NCBI GenBank assembly: GCA_029783825.1 | Contig: JAREIK010018579.1 | Span: forward strand, 1-64,000 | Origin: Sapria himalayana | Lineage: Eukaryota; Streptophyta; Magnoliopsida; Malpighiales; Rafflesiaceae | DNA length: 64,000 bases | Direction: 5' to 3' | In this document: positions 10,773-24,918 of the stretch, in pieces | Layout of the letters: each line of letters opens with the position of its first letter | How positions within the stretch are numbered: position 1 is the stretch's first letter | Notes under the pieces: model-generated | Told to the model about the DNA's origin: nothing | Database searches by the model: none | Seen by the model: only the letters and a program-made list of their open reading frames with translations | Made by a program: the position numbers and the translations under genes

Positions 10773-13700
10773 AAACAATGATATAACAAAAAATATATTT
10801 TTGTTATATTTTCTCATTTTTGAAGGTTATAACCATTGAAAATATAACAATTTTTAAATTATTTATATATGTGAATACTATATTTAGTTATGATAATCAT
10901 TATAATTATATATCATGTTAATTCAAAATAAACAATTATATTGAATTATTAATGATCAAAAAATATATTTACAAATAAAATATATCATGTTAATTCAAAA
11001 AATATATATAGATATTATATTAATGATCAAAAAATAAATTAATAAACTATTATTATAAGATAGATATTTTTTAAAATATATTTGCAAAATTTAAATTTAT
11101 TCAAAATCAAAATAAAATATAATACTAAATAATAATTTTTTTGATGTTTTGTTTCTTTTTATAAGTTTATATTTTTTGTTATTAAAAGTAAATTATTTAA
11201 ATTATATTTGTCTTCCACATAATTTATTTTTAATTTATAATTCTATAAAAATAAACTAATAAATAATTAAAATGAATTTTTAAAAATATAATGAATACAA
11301 ATAAAATTGAGATTTATTATTTATTATACAGGATATACTAGTTTAATGGTTTAAGTATATAGGTGTTTTGGGGTTTAGTGATTTAAGTGTTAGGACTTAA
11401 GTAATTTTTGAAAATATAATAATTTTTAATTTTTTTTAAATGTTAATATAATATTTAGTTATAATATTCTTAATAATTATATATAATCTAAACTCAATAT
11501 AAATAATTTTATTAATAGATATTATAATAATGATCAATAAAAAATTATTAAACTATTATTTATAAGAATGATATAAAATAAAATATAATTACAAAAACTA
11601 AAATGATTCAAAATCAAATAAAATATATTACAAAATAATACATCTTTGTTTTTAAAATTTTACCTCTTTTTATAAGCATATATATTTTTTTTGATAAAAA
11701 ATAAATTATATAAAATAGATCTGTCTCACTAATAATTTTTTTTGTAATTAATATTTCTATAAATAAATTTATAAATAATTAAAATAAAAATTTAAAATTA
11801 CACTGAATAAAAATTAAAATGAGATTTATGATTTATTATTAATGTATACAAGTTTAATGATTTAAGTATTTATATGTTTTATCGTTAGATGTTTAGCGAT
11901 TTATTTTTTTATGCTTTTAGTGGTTTATAAGTTTTATTTAAAAAAATAAAATAACAAAAAAAATTTCTATAATTTTTTATCATTTTTATTGCTTATAACA
12001 TTTGAAAATATAATAATATTTAAAATTTTTTGAACTTTAAATATAATATTTTGTTATAAAAATATTAATAATTATATATCATATAAATTTAATATAAATA
12101 ATTTTATTGATAGATATTATAATAATGATCAAAAATTAAATTTATAACCTATTAATATTAAGATAGATATTAATTAAAAAATATTTACAAAACCCAAATT
12201 GATTCAAAATTAAAGTAACTTATATTACTTGATAATAATTTTTAATTTTTAAATTTATACTTCTTTAATAAGCATAAATACTTTTATTGATTAAAAAAAA
12301 TTATTTAAATTATATTTCTCGCACTCATAATTTATTTTGTAATAAATTTTTCTATAGAATAAACTAATAAATAATTAATATAAATATTTAATATTATAAA
12401 AATAGAAATAAAAATTAGATTTATTAATTATTAAGTAGTATATCGGGGTTTAATGGTTTATGTATTTAGTCATTACGAGGTTTATAAGTTTACTGATTGA
12501 ATTGTGTATGCATTTAGTGGTTATATGTTTTATTTAAAAAATAAATAAACAAAAAATTTATTTTTCCTATTTTTTGATATTTTCAAATCTTATAAACTTT
12601 GAAAATATAATAATTTTTTAATTTTTTTCAATAGTGAATTCAATATTTAGTAATAATAATCATTATATTTATATTTCATATAAATTCAATTTAAATAATT
12701 TTATTGATAGATATTTTAATAATGATCAAAAAATAAATTAATAATCTATTATTAATAAGATAGATATCAATTAAAATATAATTACAAAACTATTAAAGAT
12801 TCAGAAGCAAAGCAAATTATATTATTATATAATAATTTTTTGTTTTTAATTTTTTTTTCTTTTATAAAGTTTATCTATATTTTTTTTGATGAAAAATAAT
12901 TTATATATATTATAAGTGTTAACTCATAATTTATTTTGTAATTAATATTTATATAAAATAAACAAATAAATAATTAAAATGAATATTTAAAATTATAATG
13001 AAAAAAATAAAAATGAGATTTATTGTTTATTATTTAGGATTTATCTGATTAAAAAAATTATATATTTTAGGTTTTTGAGATTTAGAATATATTCATTTAA
13101 GTATTTCGGCATTTAGTGGTTTATAGGTTTTATTTAAACAATGAAATAACAAAGAAATTATCTTTGATATTTTTTCAAATTTTCAAAGATTATAACCTTT
13201 AAAAATATAATAATTTTCAAATTTTTTTAAAAATATGAATACAATATTTAGTAATAATAATTATTATAATAATATATAATAGAAACTAAATATAAACAAT
13301 TTTATTGATAGATATTATATCAATTATCAAAAAATAAATTAATAAACTATTATTAATATTATATATATAAATTAAAATTTAATTACAAAAACTAAAATGA
13401 TTAGAAATCAAAGTAAATTTATTACTAAATAATAATTTTTGTTTTTTAATTTTTGCCTCATTTTATAAGATTATATTTTTTTTTGATGAAAAATAAATTA
13501 TTTAAATTATATTTATGGTTTACGAGTTTAAAGTTTCAAGTATTCACGGGCTTTTGTGTTTAGGAGTTTATAGATTTAAGTGTTTATGCATTTAGTGGTC
13601 TATAAGTTTTATTTAAACAATGATATAACAAAAAATTTATTTTTATTTTTTTTTCTAATTTTTGAAGGTTATAACCTTTGAAAATATAAAAATTTCTAAA

Positions 13701-16700
13701 TTTTTTTCAAATGTAAATATAATATTTAGTTATAATAATCTTAATAAATATAAGACATTTAAATTCAATATCAATATTCACATTGCTAGATATTATAAGA
13801 ATTTTCAATAAATAAATTAATAAACAATTATTATTTAGATAGATATTATTTAAAACTTATTTGCAAAATCTAAATTTATTCAAAATCAAAGTATATATTA
13901 CTAAATAATAATTTTTTTTAATAATCTGCTTTTTTATAAGTTTATATTTTTGTTATTAAAAATAAATTATTTAAATTATAATTGTCTTCCTCATAATTTA
14001 TTTTGTAATTTATAATTCTATAAAAAAAACAAATATATAATTAAAATAAATATTTAAAATTATACTGAATACAAATTAAATTGAGATTTATTATTTAGTA
14101 TTCACCATATACATGTTTAATGGTTTAAGTATTTTGGTGTTTTGGGTATTAGTCATTTAAGTGTTTATGCCTTAAGTGATATTATCTAATTTTTGAAGGT
14201 TATAACCCTTGAAAATATAATAATTTTTAATTTTTTTTTAAATGTGAATATAATATTTAGTTATAATAACCTTGTTAATTATATATAATGTAAAATCAAT
14301 ATGAATAATTTTATTAATAGATATTATAATAATGATCAATAAATAAATTAATAAACTATTATTAATTATAATCATATAAATTAAAATATAATTGCAAAAT
14401 CTAAAATTATTCATAATTAAAGTAAAATAAATTACAAAATAAAAATATTTTGTTTTAAAAATTTTTCATCTTTTTATGATATTATATTTTTTTGAGGAAA
14501 AATAAATTATTTATATTATATCTATCTCACAAATAATTTATTTTGTAATTAATATTTCTATAAAAATAAACTGATAAATAATTAAAATGAATATTTAAAA
14601 TTATTATGAATACTAATAAAAATGAGATTTATTATTTCTTATTCAGAGTAAACTAATTTAAAGGCTTATGTATTTATGGGCTTCGGGGTTTAGGAGTTTA
14701 ATCATTAAGAATTTAGGTATTTTGTGGTTTATAGATTTTTTTAAAAAAATCTAATAACAAAAAATTTATTTTTTTATTTTTTCTTATTTTCAAAGCTTAT
14801 AACCTTTGACAAAATAATAATTTTTAAATTTTTTTAAAATGTGAACATATTATTTTGTTATAATAATCTAAATAATTATATATTATGTAAATTCACTATA
14901 AATAATTTTTTATAGATATTATGATGACGATAATAAAATAAATTAATAAACTATTATTAATAAGATAGATATTAAATAAAATTTATTTGCAAAACCTAAA
15001 ATGATTCAAAATCAAAGTAAAATATATTAATAAGATAGATATTAAATAAAACTATTATTAATAAGATAAAATATACAGGTTTAAAAGATTATATATTTAT
15101 GAGTTTTGGGATTTAAGAATTTAGTGATTTAAGTGTTTAGGCATTTAGTTGTTTATAGGTTTTATTTAAAAAATAAAATAACAAAAAAATTTTTTTTGTT
15201 ATTTGTTCTCATTTTTGAATGATATAACATTTGAAACTATAACAATTTTTAAAGTTTTTTTAAATGTGAATACTATATTTAGTTATGATAATCTTAACAA
15301 TTATATATCATGTAAATTCAATATAAATAATAATATTGATATATATTATAATACTGATCATATAAAAGATTAATAAACAATTATTAATAAGATAAAAATT
15401 GTTTAAAATATATTTGCAAAACCTAAAATGATTCAAAATCAAAGTTAAATATTTTACTAAATATTAATATTAAATTTTTAAATTTTTGTATCCATTTATA
15501 AGCTTATATATTTTTTGATGAGAAATAAATTATTTAAATTATATTTGTCTCACTATTAATTTATTTTTTAATTTATATTTCAAAATAAATAAATTAATAA
15601 ATAATTAAAATGTATTTATAAAATTATAATGAATACTAATAAAAATGAGATTTATGATTTATTATATAGGGTATACCTATTTAATGGTTTAAGTTTATTG
15701 TGGTTTTGGAGTTAATGAAATTATTGATTTATATGTTTACACATATAGGTTTTATTTATTGATTTAAAGGTTTTATTTAATCAATGAAATAACAAAAAAT
15801 TTATTTTTATGAATTTTCGTGATTTTCAAAGGTTATAACCTTTGAAAATATAATAATTTTTTAATAGTTCTAAAATATGAATACGATACTTTGTTATAAT
15901 AATCTTAATAATTATATTTGATATAAATTCAGTATAAAAAAATTAATTAATATATATTATTTTGATGATCAACAAATAAATTAATAAACTATTATTAATA
16001 AGACAAATATTAATTAAAATATATTTGCAGAACCCAAAATAATTCAAAATCAAAGTAAATTATATTACTAAATAAAATTTTAAATTGTTTAAATTTTGTT
16101 TATTTTTATAAGCTTATATTTTTTTTCTTAAAAAATAATTTATTTAAATTATATATGTCTCACTCATTATTTATTTTGTAATTAATATTTCTATAAAAAT
16201 AAACTAAAAAATAATTAAAATGAATATTTAAAATTATAATGAATACAAATAAAAATAATATTTATTATTTATTATTTAGGTTATATAGGTTTAATGGTTT
16301 AAGTATTTAGGGGGTTTTGGGGTTTAGAAGTCTAGTCATTTAAATGTTTAGGCATTTAGTGGTTTATAAGTTTTATTTAAATAATAAAATAATAAAAAAA
16401 TTATTTTTGTGATTTTTTATCATTTTTGAAGGTTATAACCTTTTAAAATATAATAATTTTTAAATTTTTTTCAAATGTAAATATAATATTTAGTTTTAAT
16501 AATCTTAATAATTATAAGACATTTAAATTCAATATAAGTATTTTTATTGTTGGATATTATAAAATTGATCAAATAATAAATTAATAAACTATTCTTAATA
16601 AGATTGATAGCAATTAAAATATAATTGCAAAACCTATATATAATGATTCAAAATCAAAGTAAAATATATTACTAAATAATAATTTTTTGTTTTTAAATCT

Positions 16701-17700
16701 GTACTTCTTTTTATAAGCTTATATATTTTTTTTTGATTAAATATAAATTATTAAAATTATAGTTGTCACGCTTATTATTTATTTTGTAATTAATATTTCT
16801 ATAAAAATAACTAATAAATAATTAAAATGAATATTTAAAATTATAATGAATACAAATTAAATTGAGATATATGATTTATTATATGTGTTATCCCAGTTAA
16901 TGGTTTGATTATTTAGGAGTTTTGTCATTTAGGAGTTTATGAATTTATGTTTTTAGGTATTTAGTGGTTTATAGGTTTTATTTATATAATAAAAATAAAA
17001 ATTTTTTTTTTAGATTTTTTTTTATTTTCAAAGGTTATAACCTTTGAAAAGAAAATAATTTTTAAAATTTTTTGAAATGTGAATACCATGTATTATTATA
17101 TTAATTTTACTAATTATATATCATATAAATTCAATATAAATAATTTTAATGATAGATATTATAATATGATCAAAAATTAAATTAATAAACTATTATTAAT
17201 AATATAAATATTAATAAAAATATATTTACATAACACAAAATGATTCAAATTGAAATCAAAATATATCACTAAATAATAATACTTAATTTTTATAATTTTC
17301 CTTCTTTTTATAAGCATATATTTAAAAAAAAATAAATTATTTAAATAATATGTCTCACTCGAAATTTACTTTGTAATTAATTTTTCTAAAAAATTAAACT
17401 ATAAATAATTAAAATGAATATTTAAAATTATAATAAATAGAAATAAAAATGAGATTTATTATTTATTATGTAGTATATAATTGTTAAAAGGTTTATGTAT
17501 TTAGGGGTTTCGGGATTTATGAGCTTACTATTTTAAGTATGTAAGCATTTAATGATTTATAGGTATATTTAAAAAATGAAATAACAAAAAATTTATTATT
17601 ATTATTTCTTCTCATTTTTTAAGGTTATAACCTTTGAAAATATAATAATTTTTTAATTTTTTTCAAAAGTGAATTCAATATTTAGTTATAATAATCATTA

Positions 17701-17716
17701 TATATATATATATATG
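17701..17716. repeat. Short TA microsatellite
   Basis: A run of TA dinucleotides within an f-type monomer of the satellite. It appears to be a local expansion of the ATTATATATAT segment that other monomers carry at the same position. Confidence 0.8.
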
Positions 17717-18210
17717 ATATAAATTCAATATAAACTATTTTATTGATAAATATTCTAAAATTGATCAAAAATTAAATTAATAATCTATTATTAATAAGAT
17801 AGATATCAATTATAATATAATTACAAAACCTAAAATGATTCAGAAGAAAAGCAAAATATATTACTATATATTAACTTTTTGTTTTGAAATTTTTTTTTCT
17901 TTTAAAAAGTTTATCTATATTATTTTGATGAAAAATAATTTATATAAATTATATTTGTGTAACTCATAATTTATTTTGTAATTAATATTTATATAAAAAT
18001 AAACAAATAAATAAGTAAATTTGAATATATAAAATTTAAATGGAAAAAAAATGAGATTTATTCTTTATTATTTAGCATGTACCGGTTTAATTTAAATTAG
18101 ATCTGTCTCAGTAATAATTTATTTTGTAATTAATATTTTTATAAAAATAAATGATAAATAATTAAAATAATAATTAAAATTATATTGAATATTTAAAATA
18201 ATTTATTTTT

Positions 18211-20684
18211 TTCCTCTCTGAATTCTAAAATAATTTCTAAAGCTCTAACCAAAATAATAGGAGCTTTTACTTTATCTCTATTATGTCTCATCATATTTGA
18301 TGTTGTCTCACTGGGCTATCAAAGGTAATTTTACTCATATACGCTAATAGAATAACCCAAAGTTGTCCCCCTATGTGTTGAAATAGCTAGTTGTTGATGA
18401 TGTTATTTATATTGTTTATTGTAATTTCTTCAAAAATATTTCTCATGCACAGACTCTAAGCAATATTTTTAAAACATAGTTCACCTATAAAAATATAACC
18501 ACCTTGTAGCCTATTAGAACAGACTAGCCCCATGGTGGTTTGAGCAAGGCAGGAAGTATGGGCTCTCTTTCAATCAAGAATCAAAAAATTTATTTTATTG
18601 GCATGTCTAAGCCTTTTTTTTTTATATCCTAATCGATATGAAAAGTATCATTTCTTTTTTTTATATTAAATGAGTTATGTATACAAGCTCACAATACCCA
18701 AAAAGGTGTAAATGAATCATATTCAAATGTATAAAAGGTTTTAATCATTGCTCAAAATAATAGTATTGCATATTGACACTTGAGGTCACAAATCAAAGGA
18801 AAAAGCTATAGTGATATTTCAATCCCAAGAATTTTAGCTATATAAAGTTATAAAGATTAGTACTCGAGCTTTAACTATTTCTAGGGTCATGACTTTTGCC
18901 CTTGAGGAATGTCCAAAGCTACAATCATTCCTAGTGCAATGACTTTGCAATATAAAGATAAAATGCAGAAGCTATGGTCATATCCAATACTATTACCCAG
19001 TATTATAGTGATTAAATATGTATTCATGATCATTCTTAGTGCTAACAATATGTTCAACAAAGAGACACAAGTTATGGCATATTCTCATCGATATGATTTT
19101 GTGTTTTAGAGACGAAATATATAATCATGACCATTCCTAATGCTAGAATAATCTAAAGCAAGAAAGTGACTGAATTCATAACTCACCCCTTGAGTCATGA
19201 CTTTGTGTTACATATACAAAAAGATAAACCTGTGACAGTCCTAAAAGTTGTGAATTTCAATTTAAATTTAACTCTTAGTCATTTGATTATAAAAGTGCAA
19301 AACATGAGATTTAAGATTTAGGGTTTATCTAGTAGGGTTATAGTATATCGGTTAAAGTTTAGGATTTAAAGTTTAGATTTTATTTTTTTTTTGTTTTTTT
19401 TTGTTTTTTTTTTGGAAAATACACACTTTAATTATCATTTAGGCACACAACTTACAAGAGACTAAAAAGCTGACTAATTTAGGCCAGCCCAGCAAATCCT
19501 ACGCACCTTAATGATTCTATGCATAAAATATATAAAAAAAAAATAAAGCCTAATAATTCCAAGCGTAAGAATACAACTAAAATCACCTGGCATTCCCGGA
19601 CTTTAGAGTTGCCATTGAGTCTTTATGCACACTGTGACCTTTCCATTCTGATTTGACAAAACCTTTTGCAGGAACCTTAACGATGCACCATATTAAAACT
19701 ATGAAAATATAAGATTGTGCATGTGTGTGCATGCAACATCAAGCGTTTGCCTATATCATTGCTATGCAATGGAATACATGTAAAACTGAATACCCATAAA
19801 TCCACAAGTCCATATCTACGGCACTTTGTCAATTCATTCTAACCTCTGAATTCCACATTCTTTTGCTCCAATGATCCTCAAAAAAGTATCTCTTGGGTTA
19901 TAATGCTTCCTCCTCGAGCTCCAAGAAGTGGCTGTATGTTGCACCGACAAAATATCAAAAAATATGCATGCATCGGTGTGCATGTGTGATGAGCTCCATC
20001 TCATAGTCTAATTATCTACACGTACAACAAAGCTAGAATACAAGTAAAATTACAAAATTCTATAAAGATGGGTCTTCTGCTCCCGAGAGTGTAGCATCAC
20101 CTAATGTGTATTTACAAAATGCATTAGTGGGCCCCACTTAGAGATAGTAATGGGTCCAGTTGCCCTCATTGCATGCTACATAGAGAACATACAAGATTTT
20201 GTGTGTGAGTATGTCATGATCCGTCTCTGCAAGTTCATGGTGCATACAAAGTCAAAAATACAATTAAGACTACAAACATAAATTACAAGTTTGAATCTTT
20301 AGCTCCCGTGTGGCTGGTATGGACTCCATTGCTTACTGGCCCTGCTTGGTGATGCTTCGGATATTGCCGGCTCTCCAATTAATTTTGGATTATCCGCTAC
20401 TCCTGTTGGGTGATGGTTGGGTGGGCCTCTATGCTGCCCGATAGGACTGGTGGGACCCACTCCTAGCTACTCCTGGGTTTACTCCCGACCACTTTGTTCT
20501 ACTCATCAGTTGTCTGAATGTTATCATCCCGGCTTGCTAGTGGGGCCCTCTACATGCTAGTGGCCCATACTTCTGGTTGCTTCCAGGACTTGCTGGCCCC
20601 TCTAAATGCTACACCAAAATTGACAAGATATGTGCACGTGTGTACTGTGGTACGTCGCTATGTGTGTGTTGTGCAGCAGTATCA
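18211..20684 (+). repeat. Complex interspersed element, copy B (~2.5 kb)
   Basis: Collinear with copy A from the C/T-rich start (TTCCTCTCTG) to the end near GCAGCAGTATCAGGG, but without the 113-bp duplication. The flanks match copy A on both sides: k-type satellite to the left, and the AGAGTTTAGTAATTTAAG n-type monomer to the right. Copies A and B therefore come from one insertion amplified together with its surroundings. Frames that are open in A and C are broken here; a TAG lies in the ATCTTTAGCTCCC segment near 20,300. This argues against a conserved protein. Confidence 0.8.
19305..19382 (+). repeat. Degenerate telomere-like tract in copy B
   Basis: A GATTTAGGGTTTATC-type heptameric tract at the position equivalent to 5,347-5,430 in copy A. 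It is more eroded than in A, C or D and runs into a TTTTTTTTGTTTTT stretch. Confidence 0.75.
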
Positions 20685-23656
20685 GGGCTTAAGAGTTTAG
20701 TAATTTAAGTATTTAGCTATTTTGTGGTTTATAGGTTTTATTTAAATAATTAAATAACAAAAAAAATTATTTTTATGATTTTTTCTAATTTTCAAGGTTA
20801 TATCCTTTGAAAATATTATAATTTTTAATTTTTTTTCAAATGTCAATACAATATTTACTTATAATAATCATAAAAATTAAATATCATGTAAATTCAATAT
20901 AAATAATTTTATTGATCGATATTATAATACTGATCATAAAATAGATTAATAAACTATTATTAATAAGATATATATTAATTTAAATATATTTGCAAAGCCT
21001 AAAACGATTCAAAATCAAAGTAAAATATATTACTAAATAATTATTTTTTATTTTTAAAATTTTGATTCTTTTTATAAGCTTATAAATTTTTTTGATGAAG
21101 ATAAATTATTTAAATTATATTTTTCTCATTCATAATTTTATTTTGCAAATAATATTTTTATAAAAATAAAATAATAAATAATTAAAATGAATATTGAAAT
21201 TATAATGAATACAAATAAAAATGAGATATATGATTAATTATTTAGGGTATAATGGTTTAATGGTTTAAGTATTTAAGAGTTTAGGAGTTTAGTGATTTAA
21301 GTGTTTATGCATTTAGTAGGTTATATGTTTTATTTAAATAATTAAATAACAAAAAAATTATTTTTCAAATTTTATATCAATTTTGAAGGTTATAACCTTG
21401 ATAAATATAATAATTTTTAAATTTTTTTCAAATGTGAATACAATATTTAGTTATAATAAACTTAATAATTATATATAATGTAAATTAAAAATTAACAATT
21501 TTATTGATAGATATTAATAAACTAAATATAAATATAAATATAATAATGATCAAAAAATAAATTAATAAACTATTATATATTGATAGATATTTATATATTA
21601 TTTATAAATACAAAACCTTTAAAGATGGTTTAAAGGCTTAAGTATTTATGGGTTTTGGGGTTTTTGGGGTTTAGAAGGTTAATGATTTAAGCATTTAGGC
21701 ATTTAGTAGTTTATAGGTTTTATATATACAATAAAATAACAAAAAAATTATTTTTATGATTTTATCTCATTTTCAAATATGATAACCTTTAAAAATATAA
21801 TAATATTTAAATTATTTTCAAATGTAAATATAATATTTAGTTATAATAATCTTTATAATTATATATCATGTAAATTCAATACAAACAATTTTATTGATAA
21901 ATATTCTAATAATGATCAAAAAATAAATTAATAATCTATTATTAATAAGATAGATATCAATTAAAATATAATTATAAAAGCTGAAATGATTCAGAAGCAA
22001 ATCAAAATATATTACTATATAATAATTTTTTGTTTTAAATTTTTTTTTTCTTTTAAAAAGTTTATGTATAATTTTTTGATGAAAAATAATTTATATAATT
22101 TATTTTTGTCTAGCTCAATTTATTATGTAATTAATATTTATTTATAAATAATCAAATAAATAATTAAAATGAATATTTAAAATTATAATTAAAAAAAATG
22201 AGATTTATTATTTATTATATAGGGAAACTATTTTAATTTAAATTAGATCTATCTCACTAAAAATTTATTTATAATTAATATTTCTATAAAAATAAACTGA
22301 TAAATAATTAAAATAAAAATTTAAAATTATAGTGAATAAAAATTAAAACGAGATTGATGATTTATTATTAATCTATACCAGTTTAATGGAATAAGTATTT
22401 AGAGGTTTTAACATTTAGAGTTTAGCAATTTATGTTTTTATGCTTTTAGTGGTTTATAGGTTTAATTTAAAAAATAAAATAACTAAAAAATTATCTAAAA
22501 ATTTACAATTTTTTGAAATCTGAATACAATATTTAGTTATAATAATATTAATAATTATATATCATATAAATTCAATATAAACAATCTTATTGATAAATAA
22601 TATAATAATGATCAATAATTAAATTAATAAACTTTTAATAAAAAGATAGATATTAATTAAAAAATATTTACAAAACCCAAATTCATTCAAAATTAAATTA
22701 AAATATATTACTGGATAATAATTTTAAATTTTTAAATTTTTACTTCTTTTATATGCGTATATATATTATTCCATTAAAAATAAATTTTTTAAATTATATT
22801 TGTCGCACTCATAATTTATTTTGTAATAAATATTTCTATAAAAATAAACTAATAAATAATTAAAATGAACATTTAAAATTATAATAAATAGAAATAAAAA
22901 TTAGATTTATTATTTATTATGTATTATATATCGCTTTAATGGTTACTGTATTTATGCATTATGGGTTCTAGAAGTTTACTTATTTAACTGTGTATGTATT
23001 TAGTAGTTTATAGGTTTTATTTAAAAAATAAAAAAACAAAAAATTTATTTTTATATTTTTTTGATATTTTCAAAGGTTATAACCGTAGAAAATATAATAA
23101 TATTTAAATTTTTTTCAAAAGTAAATTCAATATTTAGTTATAATAATCATTATATTTATATATCATATAAATTCAATATAAACAATTTTATTGATAAATA
23201 TTCTAATAATGATCAAAAAATAAATTAATAATCTATTATTAATAAGATAGATATCAATTATAATATAATTACAAAACCTAAAATGATTCAGAAGCAAAGC
23301 AAAATATATTATTATATAATAATTTTTTGTTTTGAAATTTTTTTTCTTTTAAAAAGCTTATCTATAATTTTTTGATGAAAAATAATTTATATAAATTATA
23401 TTTGTGTAACTAATAATTTATTTGTAATTAATATTTATATAAAAATAAACAAATAAATAATAAAATGTGAATATTTAAAATTAAAATTAAAAAAAATGAG
23501 ATTTATTCTTTATTATTTAGGATATACTGGTTTAATTTAAATTAGATCTGTCTCACTAATAATTTATGTTGTAATTAATATTTCTATAAAAATAAACTGA
23601 TAAATAATTAAAATAAAAATTAAAATTATATTGAATAATTAAAATAATTTATTTTG
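20685..23656 (+). repeat. Satellite array block 3 (+ orientation)
   Basis: About five monomers of types n, o, p, k-i, j and k. Palindromes are centred near 20,798, 21,385, 21,780 and 23,079. At about 22,490 a deletion has removed the palindrome, so AACTAAAAAATTATC runs directly into the TTTACAATTTTTTG segment. Together with copy B this forms a unit of about 5.45 kb that is tandemly repeated once, as copy C plus the start of block 4. No genes are visible. Confidence 0.92.
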
Positions 23657-24753
23657 TTCCTCTCTCAACTCTAGAATGATTGCTAAAGCACTAACCAAAA
23701 TAATAGGAGCTTTTACATTATCTCTATTATGTCTCATCATATTTGATGTTGAATCACTGGGCTATCAAAGGTAATTTGACTCATGCACGCTAACAGTCTA
23801 AACCAAAGTTTTACCCCTATGTGTTGAAATAGCTAGTTGTTGAGGGTGCGATTTATATTGATTATTGTAATTTCTTCTAAAATATCTCTCATGCACACAC
23901 TCAAAGCAATTTTTTTAAAACATAGTTCACCTCTAAAAAAATAACCACCGTGTAGCCTATTAGAATAAACTAGCCCCTGGGCAGTTTGAGCAGGGCAAGA
24001 AGTATGGGCTCTCTTTCAATCAAGAATCAAAAAATTTATTTTATTGGCATGTCTAAGCCATTTTTTATATCCTCATGGATATGAAAAGTATAATTTCTTT
24101 CTTTTTATATTAAATGAGTTATGTATACAAGCTCACATTACCCAAAAAAGTGTAAATGAATCATATTCAAATGTATAAAAGGGTTTAATCATTGCTCAAA
24201 ATATTAGTCTAGCATATTGACACTTGTGGTCACAAATCAAAGGAAAAAGCCATAGTGATATTTCCAATCACATGAATTTTAGCTATAGAAAGTTATAAAG
24301 TGTAGTACTCGAGCTTTAACTATTTCTAGGGTCATGACTTTTGCTCTTGAGGAAAATCTAAAGTTACAATCATTCCTAGTGCAATGACTTTGTAATATAA
24401 AGATAAAATGAACAAGCTATGGTCATATCCAATACTATGACCCAGTATTATAGTGATTAAATATGTATTCATGATCATTCTTAGTGCCATAACAATATGT
24501 AAACAGAGAGACACAATTTATGGCATATTCTCATCGATATGATTTTGTGTTCTAGAGACAAAATATACAATCATGACCATTGCTAATGCTACAATAATCT
24601 AAAGCAAGAAAGCGACCAAATCCATAACTCACCCCTTGAGTCATGACTTTGTGTTACATATACAAAAAGATAAATCTGTGACATTCCTAAAAGTTGTGAA
24701 TTTCAATTTAAATTTAACAATTATTCATTTGATTATAAAAGTGCAAAACATGA

Positions 24754-24832
24754 GAATTAGGATTTAGGGTTTATGGATTAGGGTTATAGTTTATGGGTTA
24801 AGGTTTAGGATTTAAAGTTTCGGGTTTATGGT
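24754..24832 (+). repeat. Degenerate telomere-like tract in copy C
   Basis: Contains GGATTTAGGGTTTATGG, GGTTTAGGATTTAAAG and related heptamers before a T/G-rich stretch. It is collinear with the tracts in copies A, B and D. Confidence 0.8.
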
Positions 24833-24885
24833 TTTTTTTTGTTTTTTTTTTGGAAAATACACACTTTATTTATCATTTAGGCACA

Positions 24886-24918
24886 CAACTTACAAAATGC
24901 ATTTTGTTTTACAAAATG
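24886..24918 (+). other. Deletion scar with templated filler in copy C
   Basis: At the deletion junction the motif ACAAAATGCATT occurs twice in a row, separated by a few T and G bases. Only one copy is expected from the parental right half. The left side joins at TTACAA, which is shared with the right side. Short homology plus a templated insertion is the pattern expected of polymerase-theta-type end joining. Confidence 0.65.

Larger units (their letters stand above)
6713..18210 (+). repeat. Satellite array block 2 (+ orientation)
   Basis: About 20 monomers. Palindrome centres lie near 6,826, 7,398, 7,771, 8,506, 9,102, 9,694, 10,295, 10,828, 11,995, 12,593, 13,192, 13,671, 14,201, 14,799, 15,221, 15,832, 16,432, 17,035 and 17,625. 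The palindrome is lost at about 11,400, where a deletion joins the octamer stretch to TTTTTGAAAATATAATAA. Variant order is n, o, p, k-i, j, g, l, b, a, i, j, l, b, a, c, d, e, m, h, f, k. The p monomer at about 7,620 lacks roughly 220 bp and carries a CCTTTAAAGATGG marker that recurs at 21,615, 26,405 and 58,715. No genes are visible. Confidence 0.93.
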
